Assembly (NCBI RefSeq): GCF_025869515.1
Contig: NZ_JAOZVR010000041.1
Span: 1-64,000 of the forward strand
Direction of reading: 5' to 3'
Source: Ferrovibrio sp.
Lineage (GTDB): Bacteria > Pseudomonadota > Alphaproteobacteria > Ferrovibrionales > Ferrovibrionaceae
DNA: 64,000 nt
In this document: positions 19,415 through 28,933 of the stretch, one piece after another
Position numbering within the stretch: position 1 is the stretch's first letter
Layout: each line of letters opens with the position of its first letter
Program-made: the position numbers and the translations under genes
The notes under the pieces: generated by a model
What the model was told of the DNA's origin: nothing
The model's database searches: none
Seen by the model: the letters and a program-made list of their open reading frames with translations, nothing else

Positions 19415-20185
19415 TCACTTGCTTTCGCCGATGGCGGGCATGTCGGTCATGCCAGCCAGCACTTCGGCGACATGGCGCACCTGAATGCTGCTGCCCTCGC
19501 GTTTCAGCCTGCCGGCCATGTTGAGCAGGCAGCCCATGTCGCCGGCCAAGAGCATATCGGCCCCGGTACCTGCAATATCTGCGGTCTTGCGGGTGACGAT
19601 GTCGGTGGAGACTTCGCCGTATTTGACGCAGAAGGTGCCGCCGAAGCCGCAGCAGGTTTCCGGCGTCTGCATTTCCACCAGCTCGACACCCTCCACGCTG
19701 CCGAGCAGGGCGCGCGGCTGCGCCTTCACGCCGAGTTCGCGCAGGCCGGAGCAGGAATCGTGATAGGTAACCTTCGCCTCCAGTTTCGCCGCCACCGGAT
19801 CGGCTTTCAGCACATCGACCAGGAAACTGGTGAGTTCGAACATGCGCGCTGACAGGTCCTCGGCGCGGCGCTGCCAGTCGGGTTCGGCGGCGAACAGCGC
19901 CGGATAGTGATCCTTGATCATGCCGCCGCAGGACCCGCTCGGCGCCACCACGTAATCGTAATCCTCAAACGCCTCGATCACCTGCCTGGCAATCGCCACC
20001 GTATCCTTGCGATCGCCAGAATTATAGGCCGGCTGGCCGCAGCAGACCTGCGCCTCGGGCACGCTGACGACGCAGCCGGCGTCTTCCAGCAGCTTGAGGG
20101 TGGCGAAGCCGACACTGGGCCGGAACAGGTCGACCAGACAGGTGACGAAGAGGGCGACGCGAGGTTTGGAATCAATGGACGACAT
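19415..20185 (-). CDS. lutA: LutA/YkgE-type (Fe-S)-binding protein
   Basis: VALFVTCLVDLFRPSVGFATLKLLEDAGCVVSVPEAQVCCGQPAYNSGD...CCGFGGTFCVKY; CCG motifs. Confidence 0.95.
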   Translation of the reverse strand: MSSIDSKPRVALFVTCLVDLFRPSVGFATLKLLEDAGCVVSVPEAQVCCGQPAYNSGDRKDTVAIARQVIEAFEDYDYVVAPSGSCGGMIKDHYPALFAAEPDWQRRAEDLSARMFELTSFLVDVLKADPVAAKLEAKVTYHDSCSGLRELGVKAQPRALLGSVEGVELVEMQTPETCCGFGGTFCVKYGEVSTDIVTRKTADIAGTGADMLLAGDMGCLLNMAGRLKREGSSIQVRHVAEVLAGMTDMPAIGESK

Positions 20186-20205
20186 GCTGGTCTCCGGGGC
20201 GATAA

Positions 20206-20892
20206 CTACAGGCCATGGCGGCGCAGGCCGCTGGCAATATGGTTCTGCACGGCCGTGCGGGCGGCGGCGGGATCACGCGACGCAACAGCCGCGATGATGG
20301 CGCCATGCTCGGCCTCGATTTCGGCCAGACGGTTCTGTTCGCGCAACTGCGACAGCCGGGCGAGCTGCATCGCCTCGCGCGCATGGCGGCCGACGAAAGC
20401 GGCAAAGCGGCGCAAGGCCGGATTATGTGCGGCCTCGGCCAGCACATCATGGAAGCGGATGTCTTCGGCCAGGCCCAGGCCGCCGGCCGCCACCGCATCG
20501 CGCATTGCCGCCTGGGCCGCACGCAGATTGTGCAGGTCGCGCTCGGTATGGCGTTCAGCGGCGAGCGCTGCGCAGTCCGCCTCGATCAGCATGCGCAGCT
20601 CCAGCAGATGGTCGTCATCGGCCGCCATATCGAGACGGAAGGCATTGCCGCCGGGCGCGGCGGCGACGAAGGCACCCTTGCCCTGGCGCGTCTCGACATA
20701 GCCGTCGGATTTCAGCCGGGCGATGGCTTCGCGCACCACGGCGCGGCTGACGCCATGAGTTTCGGCCAGTGCGTGTTCCGAGGGCAGCCGGTCATGCGGC
20801 CGCCAGGCGCCGGCCAGGATCGGCTGCAGCAGGGCGTCGGCGACAGTCTCGGCGCGCGAGGCAGGCAGGCGGATGTCAGATAAGACGGTCAT
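20206..20892 (-). CDS. FadR-type GntR transcriptional regulator (putative lut operon regulator)
   Basis: RLPSEHALAETHGVSRAVVREAIARLKSDGYVETRQGKGAFV plus FCD-like C-terminus. Confidence 0.92.
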   Translation of the reverse strand: MTVLSDIRLPASRAETVADALLQPILAGAWRPHDRLPSEHALAETHGVSRAVVREAIARLKSDGYVETRQGKGAFVAAAPGGNAFRLDMAADDDHLLELRMLIEADCAALAAERHTERDLHNLRAAQAAMRDAVAAGGLGLAEDIRFHDVLAEAAHNPALRRFAAFVGRHAREAMQLARLSQLREQNRLAEIEAEHGAIIAAVASRDPAAARTAVQNHIASGLRRHGL

Positions 20893-20930
20893 ATCGGGCC
20901 GGGGCTAAACCTGCCTGACAAGCTAGACAA

Positions 20931-20965
20931 ATTATACAGTAATTTCAATGTGAGAACTATTCTCA
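20931..20965 (-). promoter_or_regulatory. gntR-lutABC promoter with Fur-like dyad
   Basis: On minus strand TATAAT -10 (20936-20931) and TGAGAACTATTCTCA (20951-20965), a 7-1-7 dyad with one mismatch. Confidence 0.5.
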
Positions 20966-20966
20966 A

Positions 20967-21863
20967 TCAGGCCGGCGCCGCCTCCTGCGCCCCCTGTTCC
21001 AGCAGCCATGCGACGAACTGCATCACGCTGCCCTTGCTGCGGTTGGCCGGATAGAGCACGTGATAACCGTCTGACAGGGCAATCGGCCCTGCGAGCGGCG
21101 CCACCAGCCGGCCGGCCTTCAGGTCATCGTCGATCAGCGGCAGCGCGCCGACGGCAAAGCCCAGGCCGCGCGCCGCCGCTTCCAGCGTGAAATAGTAATT
21201 CTCGAAGCGCGGGCCGGCCGTAGGCACCTGGCTGCGCCTGATGCCGGCAGCACTGAACCATTCGTTCCAGGCGAAGGGTTTGGAATCGCAGTGCAGCAGC
21301 GGCGCGGTGAGCAGATCGCGCGGCGCGGTGATCGGATGCTTCTGCAGCAGGGCCGGCGCCGCCACCGGCAGGTTGCGTTCGATCAGGAACTGCTGGCAGG
21401 CAAAGCCCGGCCGGTGCATCTGGTGCCGGCGGATCACCACGTCGAATTCACCATCGACCTGCTCGGATGGATTGGCCGAGGTCATCAACCGCACCTCCAC
21501 CTGCGGATGCGCCAGCTGGAACGCCGACAGCCGCGGGATCAGCCAGCGCATGGCAAAGGTGGCCAGGGTGGAGACGCGCAGCACCCGCATCGCCGCCGGT
21601 TCGCGCATGCGCTCGGTGGCGCCGGCGAGGCGATCGAGCGAGGCATGCACATCGGCGAAATAGGTGGCGGCACGCGGCGTCGGTACCCGGCCGCGACCCG
21701 AGGGCTGGAACAGCTTGATGCCGAGAAAACCCTCCAGCGTCTGGATATGCCGGCTGATCGCACCATGGGTGACGCCAAGCTCCTCGGCCGCCCTGGTCAG
21801 GCTGCCGAGGCGGACGGTGGCCTCGAAGGCGCGCAGAGCATTGAGTGGAGGGAGCGGGCGCAT
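20967..21863 (-). CDS. LysR-family transcriptional regulator (GcvA-like)
   Basis: MRPLPPLNALRAFEATVRLGSLTRAAEELGVTHGAISRHIQTLEGFLGIKLF; ATG at 21863. Confidence 0.93.
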   Translation of the reverse strand: MRPLPPLNALRAFEATVRLGSLTRAAEELGVTHGAISRHIQTLEGFLGIKLFQPSGRGRVPTPRAATYFADVHASLDRLAGATERMREPAAMRVLRVSTLATFAMRWLIPRLSAFQLAHPQVEVRLMTSANPSEQVDGEFDVVIRRHQMHRPGFACQQFLIERNLPVAAPALLQKHPITAPRDLLTAPLLHCDSKPFAWNEWFSAAGIRRSQVPTAGPRFENYYFTLEAAARGLGFAVGALPLIDDDLKAGRLVAPLAGPIALSDGYHVLYPANRSKGSVMQFVAWLLEQGAQEAAPA

Positions 21864-21965
21864 CTGTGAGTTTTCCTGACAGACAGGTGAGCAGAAAGCG
21901 GCTGGTCCGGCAAGCTCATATCCGTACAATCCGCCCGAAAGCAGCTCTGTTTAGCGAGGTTTCTC

Positions 21966-22172
21966 GTGGTGGACCGTTTATCCCTGCCGGCGCGGATGGC
22001 GCTCGGCAGCGCGCATTTTCTTTGCCGTTTGATCACCGGTCTGTGGCAGGCCCATAAAGTCCGGGCAGCCTATGCACGCAGCCTGGCCGACCTGCGCGAC
22101 CTGGATGAAGCGCTGTTGCGCGATGTCGGCCTGACCCGGGCCGACCAGCGCCGCGGCTATCCGGAATACTGA
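21966..22172 (+). CDS. DUF1127 domain-containing small protein
   Basis: WQAHKVRAAYARSLADLRDLDEALLRDVGLTRADQRRG; YjiS/DUF1127 signature. Confidence 0.9.
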   Translation: MVDRLSLPARMALGSAHFLCRLITGLWQAHKVRAAYARSLADLRDLDEALLRDVGLTRADQRRGYPEY

Positions 22173-22178
22173 GCCGGA

Positions 22179-22745
22179 CTATTTGTCCGGCCGGCTCTGC
22201 TGGTTCGGCAGGCTGCTGTCGCCCGGACCGAGCGGGCGCTGCATGAACACGCTGTCGACCCAGCGGCCATGCTTGAAGCCGATGGACGGCAGCGTGCCGA
22301 CGACGCGGAAGCCAAGCGCGGCATGCAGACCGATCGAGCCGAGATTCTGCGTATCGCCGATCACCGCCACCATCTGGCGATAGCCCTGGCCGCTGCAATG
22401 CGCGATCAGGCTTTCGAGCAGCGCGCGCCCGATGCCGCGGCGCGGCGCATCGGGCGACACATAAATGGAATCCTCGACCGAGAAGCGGTAGGCGACACGC
22501 GGCCGGTAGGCGCTGGCATAGGCATAGCCCATCACGCGGCCATCCAGCTCGGCCACCAGATAGGGAAAGCCTTTGGTCAGGATTTCGCCGCGCCGGCGGC
22601 CGATCTCGGTCGCATCGGGCGGCACCTCCTCGAAACTGCCGAAGCCATGTTTCACATGATGGCCGTAGATGGCGACGAGGGCGGCAATGTCGCGCTCTTC
22701 CGAGGCGCGGATGATGACGGGATTGGCAGGCGGGGCAGCAGACAT
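22179..22745 (-). CDS. GNAT N-acetyltransferase (phosphinothricin acetyltransferase-like)
   Basis: VIIRASEERDIAALVAIYGHHV...SIYVSPDAPRRGIGRALLESLIAHC...GFRVVGTLPSIGFKHGRWVDSVFMQR. Confidence 0.93.
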   Translation of the reverse strand: MSAAPPANPVIIRASEERDIAALVAIYGHHVKHGFGSFEEVPPDATEIGRRRGEILTKGFPYLVAELDGRVMGYAYASAYRPRVAYRFSVEDSIYVSPDAPRRGIGRALLESLIAHCSGQGYRQMVAVIGDTQNLGSIGLHAALGFRVVGTLPSIGFKHGRWVDSVFMQRPLGPGDSSLPNQQSRPDK

Positions 22746-22901
22746 GGCAGATCCGGCAAAAAGATGATGCGGTCTATTATGGCATGCCAGGCGCGGCAAC
22801 GGAATCCGCAGCAGCGCCTAAACCATTGAGAAACCATTGATTACAGTGACATATCCGGAAAATCACTTGTTCCCCCGCGGGGCCGGACCCAGATTGGGGC
22901 G

Positions 22902-23426
22902 ATGATCGAGCACGCCACGCCGCTGGATGCGGCAACCTTGCGATTCAATGGCACCGGCGCAGCCGACGCACCGATGCCGCAGGCTCCGGTGCTGCAGGAC
23001 CTGCTACGCTACTGGCAGTCCAAGCTTGGCGGCGACGGAAGCCTGCCCGGACGGGCCGCTCTCGATCCGCTCGAACTGCGCGGCCTGCTGCCGCATATCT
23101 ACCTGATTGACGTCCTTCCCGGCACCGTACCTGACCGGCTGCGCTTCCGCGTCCGCCTGCTGGGCGACCGGCATGTCGAGGTCTATGGCCTGGGCCTGGT
23201 CGGCAGGGTGATCGATGACGTGTTTCCGCCCACCGTCGCCGCCGAATTCAACCGGCTTTACGGCGCCGTGGTGCGGCGGCGCATGCCGATCGTCAACCGC
23301 GGCCAGGTCAGCTGGATCCGCAACAAGGAATGGCTGCATTACGAGGGCCTGCATGCGCCGCTGGCGGCCGATGGCAAAACCATCGACACGATTTTCGGCG
23401 CCGGCGCCTTTATCGGCCTGGACTGA
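22902..23426 (+). CDS. PAS_5-family (PF07310-like) PAS domain protein, paralog 1
   Basis: LLRYWQSKLGGDGSLPGRAALDPLELRGLLPHIYLIDVLP...LRFRVRLLGDRHVEVYG...DGKTIDTIFGAGAFI. Confidence 0.85.
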   Translation: MIEHATPLDAATLRFNGTGAADAPMPQAPVLQDLLRYWQSKLGGDGSLPGRAALDPLELRGLLPHIYLIDVLPGTVPDRLRFRVRLLGDRHVEVYGLGLVGRVIDDVFPPTVAAEFNRLYGAVVRRRMPIVNRGQVSWIRNKEWLHYEGLHAPLAADGKTIDTIFGAGAFIGLD

Positions 23427-23432
23427 GTGCGA

Positions 23433-24638
23433 TTACGAAACAGCGGCGAGCTTCGCCGCCACAGTTTTCGGCAGCAGCAGCCAGAAACGGCCCGGATGCT
23501 TCATGCGGCCGGCCACGCTTTCGGCCTGCACCCCGGCACCCCAGAACACATCACCGCGCACCGCGCCGCGAATGGCGCCGCCGGTATCCTGCGCCACCAT
23601 CAGTCGCTGCAGCGGCTTATCGCCCGTGGGCAGCGCCGGCTGCTGGGCATCGAGCCAGACCGGCAGGCCCAGCGCGAAATGGCTGCGGTCCACCGCCAGG
23701 CTGCGGCCGGGCACCAGGGCCACGCCCTGGGCGCCGGGCGGACCATCGAGATCGTCTTTCGGCGCCGGCAGTTCGCGGAAAAACACGTAGGACGGATTCT
23801 GCCGCAGCAGATCGGGCGCCGCATCCGGGTTGGCGCGCAGCCAGGCGCGGATCGCCTGCATCGAGACGTCCTCGCGGCTCAGCGTGCCGCGATCGATCAT
23901 CACCCGGCCGATCGCCACATAGGGATGGCCGTTCTGCGCCGCAAAGCCGACCCGGGTTTTCGCGCCGCTGTCGAGCTGCACCAGGCCAGAGCCCTGCACC
24001 TGCAGGAAAAAGGCATCGGACGCATCGTCGAGCCAGACCAGCTCCAGATTCCTGTTGGCGAGCGCTCCGGCCTCGATGGCGCCGCGATCCTCGTAGGGCC
24101 GCAGGCGGCCGTCGCGCACCCGGCCGGCAATGCGCTGGCCTTTCAGACTGTCGCGGAATTCGCCGAGATCGACCTGCACCAGATCTGGCGGCTGGCGATA
24201 CAGCGGCACGGTGTAGCGGCCCTGTTTCTGGCGGCTGCCGCGCACCAGCGGTTCGTAATAGCCCGTGAAAAGCCCTTCGGCTTTGCCGTCGCCAATCACC
24301 GCGACCGGCTGCAATTCGCTTTCGACCAGGCGGCGCAGGGCGCTGTCATCGCCCGGCGGCAAGGCCGCCAGTGCCGTGCAGAACGGCTTCCAGTCATTCC
24401 CGGTGCCGTAGCGGTCGTGACTGTCGAGGCCGCGGTCGTTGCGCGGCATCATGCGCGCGCAGCTGCGGTTCAACGCCGGCAGTGCTTCTGTCACGCGGTC
24501 GGCGCTGTAACCGGGCAGGTCGGCAAAGCGGGCGGGCTGGAAGGCGATGGCCGGCGGCGCGGGCGGCGGCTTGGGAGCGCAGGCGGCGGCGGCCAACAGA
24601 ACGAGGAGTGCGAGACTGCGCCGCCCCAGACGAACCAC
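23433..24638 (-). CDS. mltA: membrane-bound lytic murein transglycosylase A
   Basis: Lipoprotein-like N-terminus AAAACAPK; GLFTGYYEPLVRGS; VQGSGLVQLDSG; RLMVAQDTGGAIRGAVRGDVFWGAG. Confidence 0.96.
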   Translation of the reverse strand: MVRLGRRSLALLVLLAAAACAPKPPPAPPAIAFQPARFADLPGYSADRVTEALPALNRSCARMMPRNDRGLDSHDRYGTGNDWKPFCTALAALPPGDDSALRRLVESELQPVAVIGDGKAEGLFTGYYEPLVRGSRQKQGRYTVPLYRQPPDLVQVDLGEFRDSLKGQRIAGRVRDGRLRPYEDRGAIEAGALANRNLELVWLDDASDAFFLQVQGSGLVQLDSGAKTRVGFAAQNGHPYVAIGRVMIDRGTLSREDVSMQAIRAWLRANPDAAPDLLRQNPSYVFFRELPAPKDDLDGPPGAQGVALVPGRSLAVDRSHFALGLPVWLDAQQPALPTGDKPLQRLMVAQDTGGAIRGAVRGDVFWGAGVQAESVAGRMKHPGRFWLLLPKTVAAKLAAVS

Positions 24639-24649
24639 CGGTCCGCGCC

Positions 24650-25318
24650 TCAGTTCGGCGCAGAGGTGGCGATCAGCGTCCAGTTCGGATCGCGCGAGCG
24701 GGTGTCACGGGCGAAGGTCCAGATATCGGTGACCTGCTCGACGCTGTTGGCATGGCCGCTGATCACATGGCCCTGGGCATCCTTGGTGACGCTGATCAGC
24801 TCGGACTCGAACTTCACCGTCACTTCGGCAATGCGGTTGTTCACCTGGGTCTCGATGATCGTGGCGCCACGCAGACCCACGAAGGTGGTCTCCATGGTTT
24901 CATTGCGCTTGGCGCGCTCGTCGATGGCACCGGCGAAATCGCTGAAGACATCGCGCGACAACAGCGGTCGCAGGGCCTCCTTGTCGCCGGCGGCAAAGGC
25001 GGTCACCACCATTTCATAGGCGGCCTTGGCGCCGCCAAGGAATTCGGCGGCGTCGAAATTGGGTTCGACCGCGCGCAGCGGCGCCAGGACGGCCTCCTGC
25101 GCTGCATCAACCGGCGCGGGGCGCGGCGGCAGGGCGACCACATTATCGTCGGCGGCATCGTCAGGGCCTGCCGCGTCCTCTTTCTCGGCATAGGGCGGCC
25201 GGCGGCGTTTCTGCTCATGGCCGGTGCGCTGGCCCAGCACGGCACGCAGGCGCAGCGCTATGAAGCCGGCGATGGCGCCGAGCAGAAGAATGTCTAGAAA
25301 CTGGAAACCATCGCCCAT
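24650..25318 (-). CDS. Tim44/TimA-family calcium-binding-like protein
   Basis: N-terminal TM FQFLDILLLGAIAGFIALRLRAVLGQRTG...; Tim44-like C-terminal domain (KEALRPLLSRDVFSDFAGAI...VTDIWTFARDTRSRDPNWTLIAT). Confidence 0.93.
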   Translation of the reverse strand: MGDGFQFLDILLLGAIAGFIALRLRAVLGQRTGHEQKRRRPPYAEKEDAAGPDDAADDNVVALPPRPAPVDAAQEAVLAPLRAVEPNFDAAEFLGGAKAAYEMVVTAFAAGDKEALRPLLSRDVFSDFAGAIDERAKRNETMETTFVGLRGATIIETQVNNRIAEVTVKFESELISVTKDAQGHVISGHANSVEQVTDIWTFARDTRSRDPNWTLIATSAPN

Positions 25319-25576
25319 CGGATGCCTGATACCTTCTTTTCGCGAATTTTACCCCTACCGCAGAGGGCGGTCCAGCCATGCCGCCCCGGAAGCCGCCCTA
25401 TGCCGGGGAAATAAGAGTAAATCATGGCAAGACAAGCGCAACCGGGGTGTATTCTGCGCCGTAAACTGCAGGGGTGCCCGGGTCACCGTCTTGTCGATAT
25501 CCGCCAAAGCATGCTAGGGACAGCCCGCCCTCACGCGACAGACAGTCTGGAATAAGACGGAAAGACAGAGCCGGCC

Positions 25577-26053
25577 ATGACCGATACCGCCAATCCGCCG
25601 CCGGGTTTCGACCCCAACAGTGCGCCGCATTTCGGCCTGAATGCGCAATATACCAAGGATCTGTCTTTCGAGCATCCGATGGCGCCGCGCACCTTCAGCA
25701 TCCAGGCTGCGCCGCAGATTTCGGTCAATGTCGGCACCGCCGCCGAGCGCGTCAACGACAGCCTGTTCGAGGTGACACTGCGCATCCTGTGCGAAGCCAA
25801 GCATGGCGAGGAAGTCGCCTTCGTGGTCGACCTGCATTATGCCGGTCTGTTCACGCTGTCGAACATTCCGGCCGAGCATGTCGAGCCGCTGCTGCTGGTC
25901 GAGGCCCCGCGCCTGCTGTTTCCGTTTGCCCGCCGCATCGTCGCCGATGCAACCCGCGACGGCGGCATGCCGCCGCTGATGCTGGATCCGATCGATTTCG
26001 TGCAGCAGTATCAGCGCAGCAAGCAGACCGAAGCGCAGGCCGGCACCGCGTAA
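25577..26053 (+). CDS. secB: protein-export chaperone SecB
   Basis: QYTKDLSFEHPMAP...LFEVTLRILCEAKHGEEVAFVVDLHYAGLFTLSNIP...LFPFARRIVADATRDGGMPPLMLDPIDF. Confidence 0.97.
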   Translation: MTDTANPPPGFDPNSAPHFGLNAQYTKDLSFEHPMAPRTFSIQAAPQISVNVGTAAERVNDSLFEVTLRILCEAKHGEEVAFVVDLHYAGLFTLSNIPAEHVEPLLLVEAPRLLFPFARRIVADATRDGGMPPLMLDPIDFVQQYQRSKQTEAQAGTA

Positions 26054-26161
26054 TACAGCCGGGTAACACAGCCGGTTTTCCTTGCCATCCCCGGTGGCTG
26101 CCACCAAGCTGATCATCGCCTGGGGCGACGGCAAAAAAAACAGGGGGAAGGTCGGGTAATC

Positions 26162-26695
26162 ATGTCGCTGGACGACGAGATCCGCAATTCGGCGTATCCG
26201 CGCCTGATCGGCACTGCGTTTCTCGATCGCTGCTCGCCCAAAATCCGGCGCTTCTGGGAATACTGGGACAGCCGGCGCGGCGGCAAGCCGATGCCCGGCC
26301 GGCACGACATCGATCCGCTGGATATTCCCAGCGATCTGCTGCCCGGCATCCTGCTCACCGAGGTTCTGCGCCAGCCGCCCTGGCTGCGTTATCGCCTGGT
26401 CGGTACCGCCCAGGTGGCGCTGCGCGGTCGCGACCCGACCGGCCAGCCGGTGCAGGGCAATTACATGGGCTCCCATCTGGGTGTCGCCGGCGACGATGTG
26501 ATGCTGAACTACCGCATTGTCATCGAGAAGCGGACGCCGGTTTACACCTACAATCCCGTGGTCGGTGCCCTGCCGGATGGCAGCTCGCTGCGGGCGTCCT
26601 CACTGCGGGCGAACAGCTCGCTGCTGATGCCGCTGTCGCCCGATGGCGAGACCGTCGACATGGTCTTCTGTTTCAGCGATCTGGAGGACCCTTAA
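26162..26695 (+). CDS. PAS_5-family PAS domain protein, paralog 2
   Basis: FWEYWDSRRGGKPMPGRHDIDPLDIPSDLLPGILLTEVLRQPPWLRYRLVGTAQV...LLMPLSPDGETVDMVF. Confidence 0.85.
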   Translation: MSLDDEIRNSAYPRLIGTAFLDRCSPKIRRFWEYWDSRRGGKPMPGRHDIDPLDIPSDLLPGILLTEVLRQPPWLRYRLVGTAQVALRGRDPTGQPVQGNYMGSHLGVAGDDVMLNYRIVIEKRTPVYTYNPVVGALPDGSSLRASSLRANSSLLMPLSPDGETVDMVFCFSDLEDP

Positions 26696-28806
26696 GCGAC
26701 CGCCGCTGGCTGCACGCCGATGGCGCGCAGCAGTTTCTCCAATTCGACCGGTTTGGCAACGATGGCGTCGAAACCGGCGATTTCATAGCGCGCCACGGCT
26801 TCCGGCACGACATCGGCGGTGAGCGCAATGATACGCTGCTTGCGGCCATGCGGCAGACTGCGCAGCCGGTGATGCGTTTCGATACCGTCCATTTCCGGCA
26901 TGTGGATATCGAGCAGCACGATATCGAAAACCTGTGTCTCGGCCGCCCGTATCGCCGCCATACCGCTATCGACCAGCACCAGGGCTTTACAGAACGGCGT
27001 CAGCAGGGTTTCCACGATACGGCGATTGACGTGATTGTCGTCGACGCAGAGCACGCGCGGCGGTCCGGCCGAGCCAGGATACGGCATTGCCGCCGATAGG
27101 GTCTCGTCGTCGTCGTCCGGCAGCTCGGCCGGAATCTCGATCCAGAACAGCGCACCGCGGCCCAGCTGGCTCTGGCAGCCGATCTCGCCGCCGAGCAGGT
27201 GAGACAGCCGGCGGCAGATCGCCAGGCCGAGGCCGGTGCCGCCGAAACGCCGCGAGGTGGAGGCATCCGCCTGGGCAAAGCGTTCGAAAATGGTGGCCTG
27301 GACCGCCGGCGAAATGCCGGAACCGGTATCCTCGACCTCGAAACGAATGCCTGCAACATCGCCGGGCAGTCGCACCGGCCGGGCACGCAGAATGATCTGG
27401 CCGGCAGACGTGAACTTCACCGCATTGCCGATCAGGTTGACCAGGATCTGCCGCAGGCGCATCGGATCGCTTTCGATGCTTGCCGGGGCGGCCGGATCGA
27501 TCTCGATGCGGAAAGCCAGTTTCTTCTGGGCGCAGGCGGATGAGAACAGCGAGGACATGGTATCCATCAGCACCGGCAGGCGGATCGCACTCGGCGCGAC
27601 TTTCAGCTTGCCCGCTTCAAGCCGGGAATAATCGAGAATGTCGTTGATGATCGTGAGCAGGCTTTCCGCCGATTCACGGATCACGCCGACATAGTCGCGC
27701 GCCGTGGCTTCCAGCGGCAGCCCTTCCAGCGCCTGGGCCATGCCCAGCACGCCGTTCATCGGCGTGCGGATTTCATGGCTCATGGTGGCAAGGAATTCGC
27801 TTTTCACTGTGGCCAGCCGTTCGGCGCGCGCGGTCTGATCCTGCAGATCGCTGTTGAGCGCGGCCAGCGTGCGCGCCTTGCCCTCGCGGTCCGCCAGCAT
27901 GTGCAGGCCGAGGACAAGCGCGATAAGACCGCCGATCATGACCAGCAGCGAGATCACGCTGATGATGGTCGCGAGCGATTGCCAGTTGGCGATGCCGGTC
28001 GCCAGCGAACGCGATGTCGACAGCACCAGTTGATCGTTGAACAGCCGCCGCACCGCGACAATGCGCTGCTCGCCGGTAAAAGGATTGGTATAAACGCCGC
28101 TATGGGCGTTTTGTCCGCTGGCAGCAAACCCTTGATAAGCGATCACGAGTGCCTGCGATTTGCCGATCTCGTTTTCGCGCCAGGGCGAGCGCGCGATCAT
28201 CACGAAATCCCGATTCAGCAAAGTGACGTAATCGCCTTCCGCAACCGCAGTCTCAAACGCACGCGCATAGGCATGAGGGTCGATAATGGCGCCGATGACG
28301 CCCTTGAAGTTTCCCTCATTGTCGCGCACCGCCATGCTGAGATTCAGCTGCCAGTCTCCGTCGACGCTGTTTTTGCTCGGGCCGGTGAACAGGAATCCGC
28401 CCGCCGTGCTGCCGCGCAGTCTGGCGAAGGATTCGGTGGCGGCGGCGTTGTAGGGCCGGATCGGATGCGACCGCGAGGAAAACAGGCCTTCGCCCCTGGC
28501 ATCGACCACACCGAGCGCGCGCGCATAGGCAAGCTGTTTTTCGAGCTGCGCAAGATGGTTGTGCATCATGGCCGGATCATGGCCATCGAACTGCCACAGC
28601 AGCTCGATCTTCTCGAGCACGAAGCCCGCGCTTTGCAGGGCATTCTCGATTTCCTGGGCGCGGATTTCGCCCTGCCGCTCCAGGTCGCCGGTCTCTTCCA
28701 TGATCGCGGCGTCGCGCAGCGACGTATGGACATAGTGGTTCAGTCCGGCCAGCGGCATAAAAATCGCGCCGAGATAGACGATGCAAAGGATGATGACGCG
28801 ACGCAT
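26692..28806 (-). CDS. hybrid sensor histidine kinase with extracytoplasmic Cache-like sensor and C-terminal receiver
   Basis: FLATMSHEIRTPMNGVLGMAQALE (HisKA); DTGSGISPAVQATIFERFAQADASTSRRFGGTGLGLAICRRL (HATPase); VLCVDDNHVNRRIVETLL...VLLDIHMPEMDG (REC). Confidence 0.95.
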   Translation of the reverse strand: MRRVIILCIVYLGAIFMPLAGLNHYVHTSLRDAAIMEETGDLERQGEIRAQEIENALQSAGFVLEKIELLWQFDGHDPAMMHNHLAQLEKQLAYARALGVVDARGEGLFSSRSHPIRPYNAAATESFARLRGSTAGGFLFTGPSKNSVDGDWQLNLSMAVRDNEGNFKGVIGAIIDPHAYARAFETAVAEGDYVTLLNRDFVMIARSPWRENEIGKSQALVIAYQGFAASGQNAHSGVYTNPFTGEQRIVAVRRLFNDQLVLSTSRSLATGIANWQSLATIISVISLLVMIGGLIALVLGLHMLADREGKARTLAALNSDLQDQTARAERLATVKSEFLATMSHEIRTPMNGVLGMAQALEGLPLEATARDYVGVIRESAESLLTIINDILDYSRLEAGKLKVAPSAIRLPVLMDTMSSLFSSACAQKKLAFRIEIDPAAPASIESDPMRLRQILVNLIGNAVKFTSAGQIILRARPVRLPGDVAGIRFEVEDTGSGISPAVQATIFERFAQADASTSRRFGGTGLGLAICRRLSHLLGGEIGCQSQLGRGALFWIEIPAELPDDDDETLSAAMPYPGSAGPPRVLCVDDNHVNRRIVETLLTPFCKALVLVDSGMAAIRAAETQVFDIVLLDIHMPEMDGIETHHRLRSLPHGRKQRIIALTADVVPEAVARYEIAGFDAIVAKPVELEKLLRAIGVQPAAVA

Positions 28807-28933
28807 CGCTGGGCGGCTCGGGCTGGCTTTTGACCGGGTTGTCTGGACTTGCAGATTAGTTTGGCCGGCCGCCGCGGCGATATTGGGTTGTGATAAGGTT
28901 ACCGGAAAATTACCTGTCCCGGTGTCGCCGGCT

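Noticed and set aside
17767-19524. 585-aa plus-strand ORF
   Set aside because: Antisense of lutB/lutC, whose Fe-S motifs are unmistakable on the minus strand.
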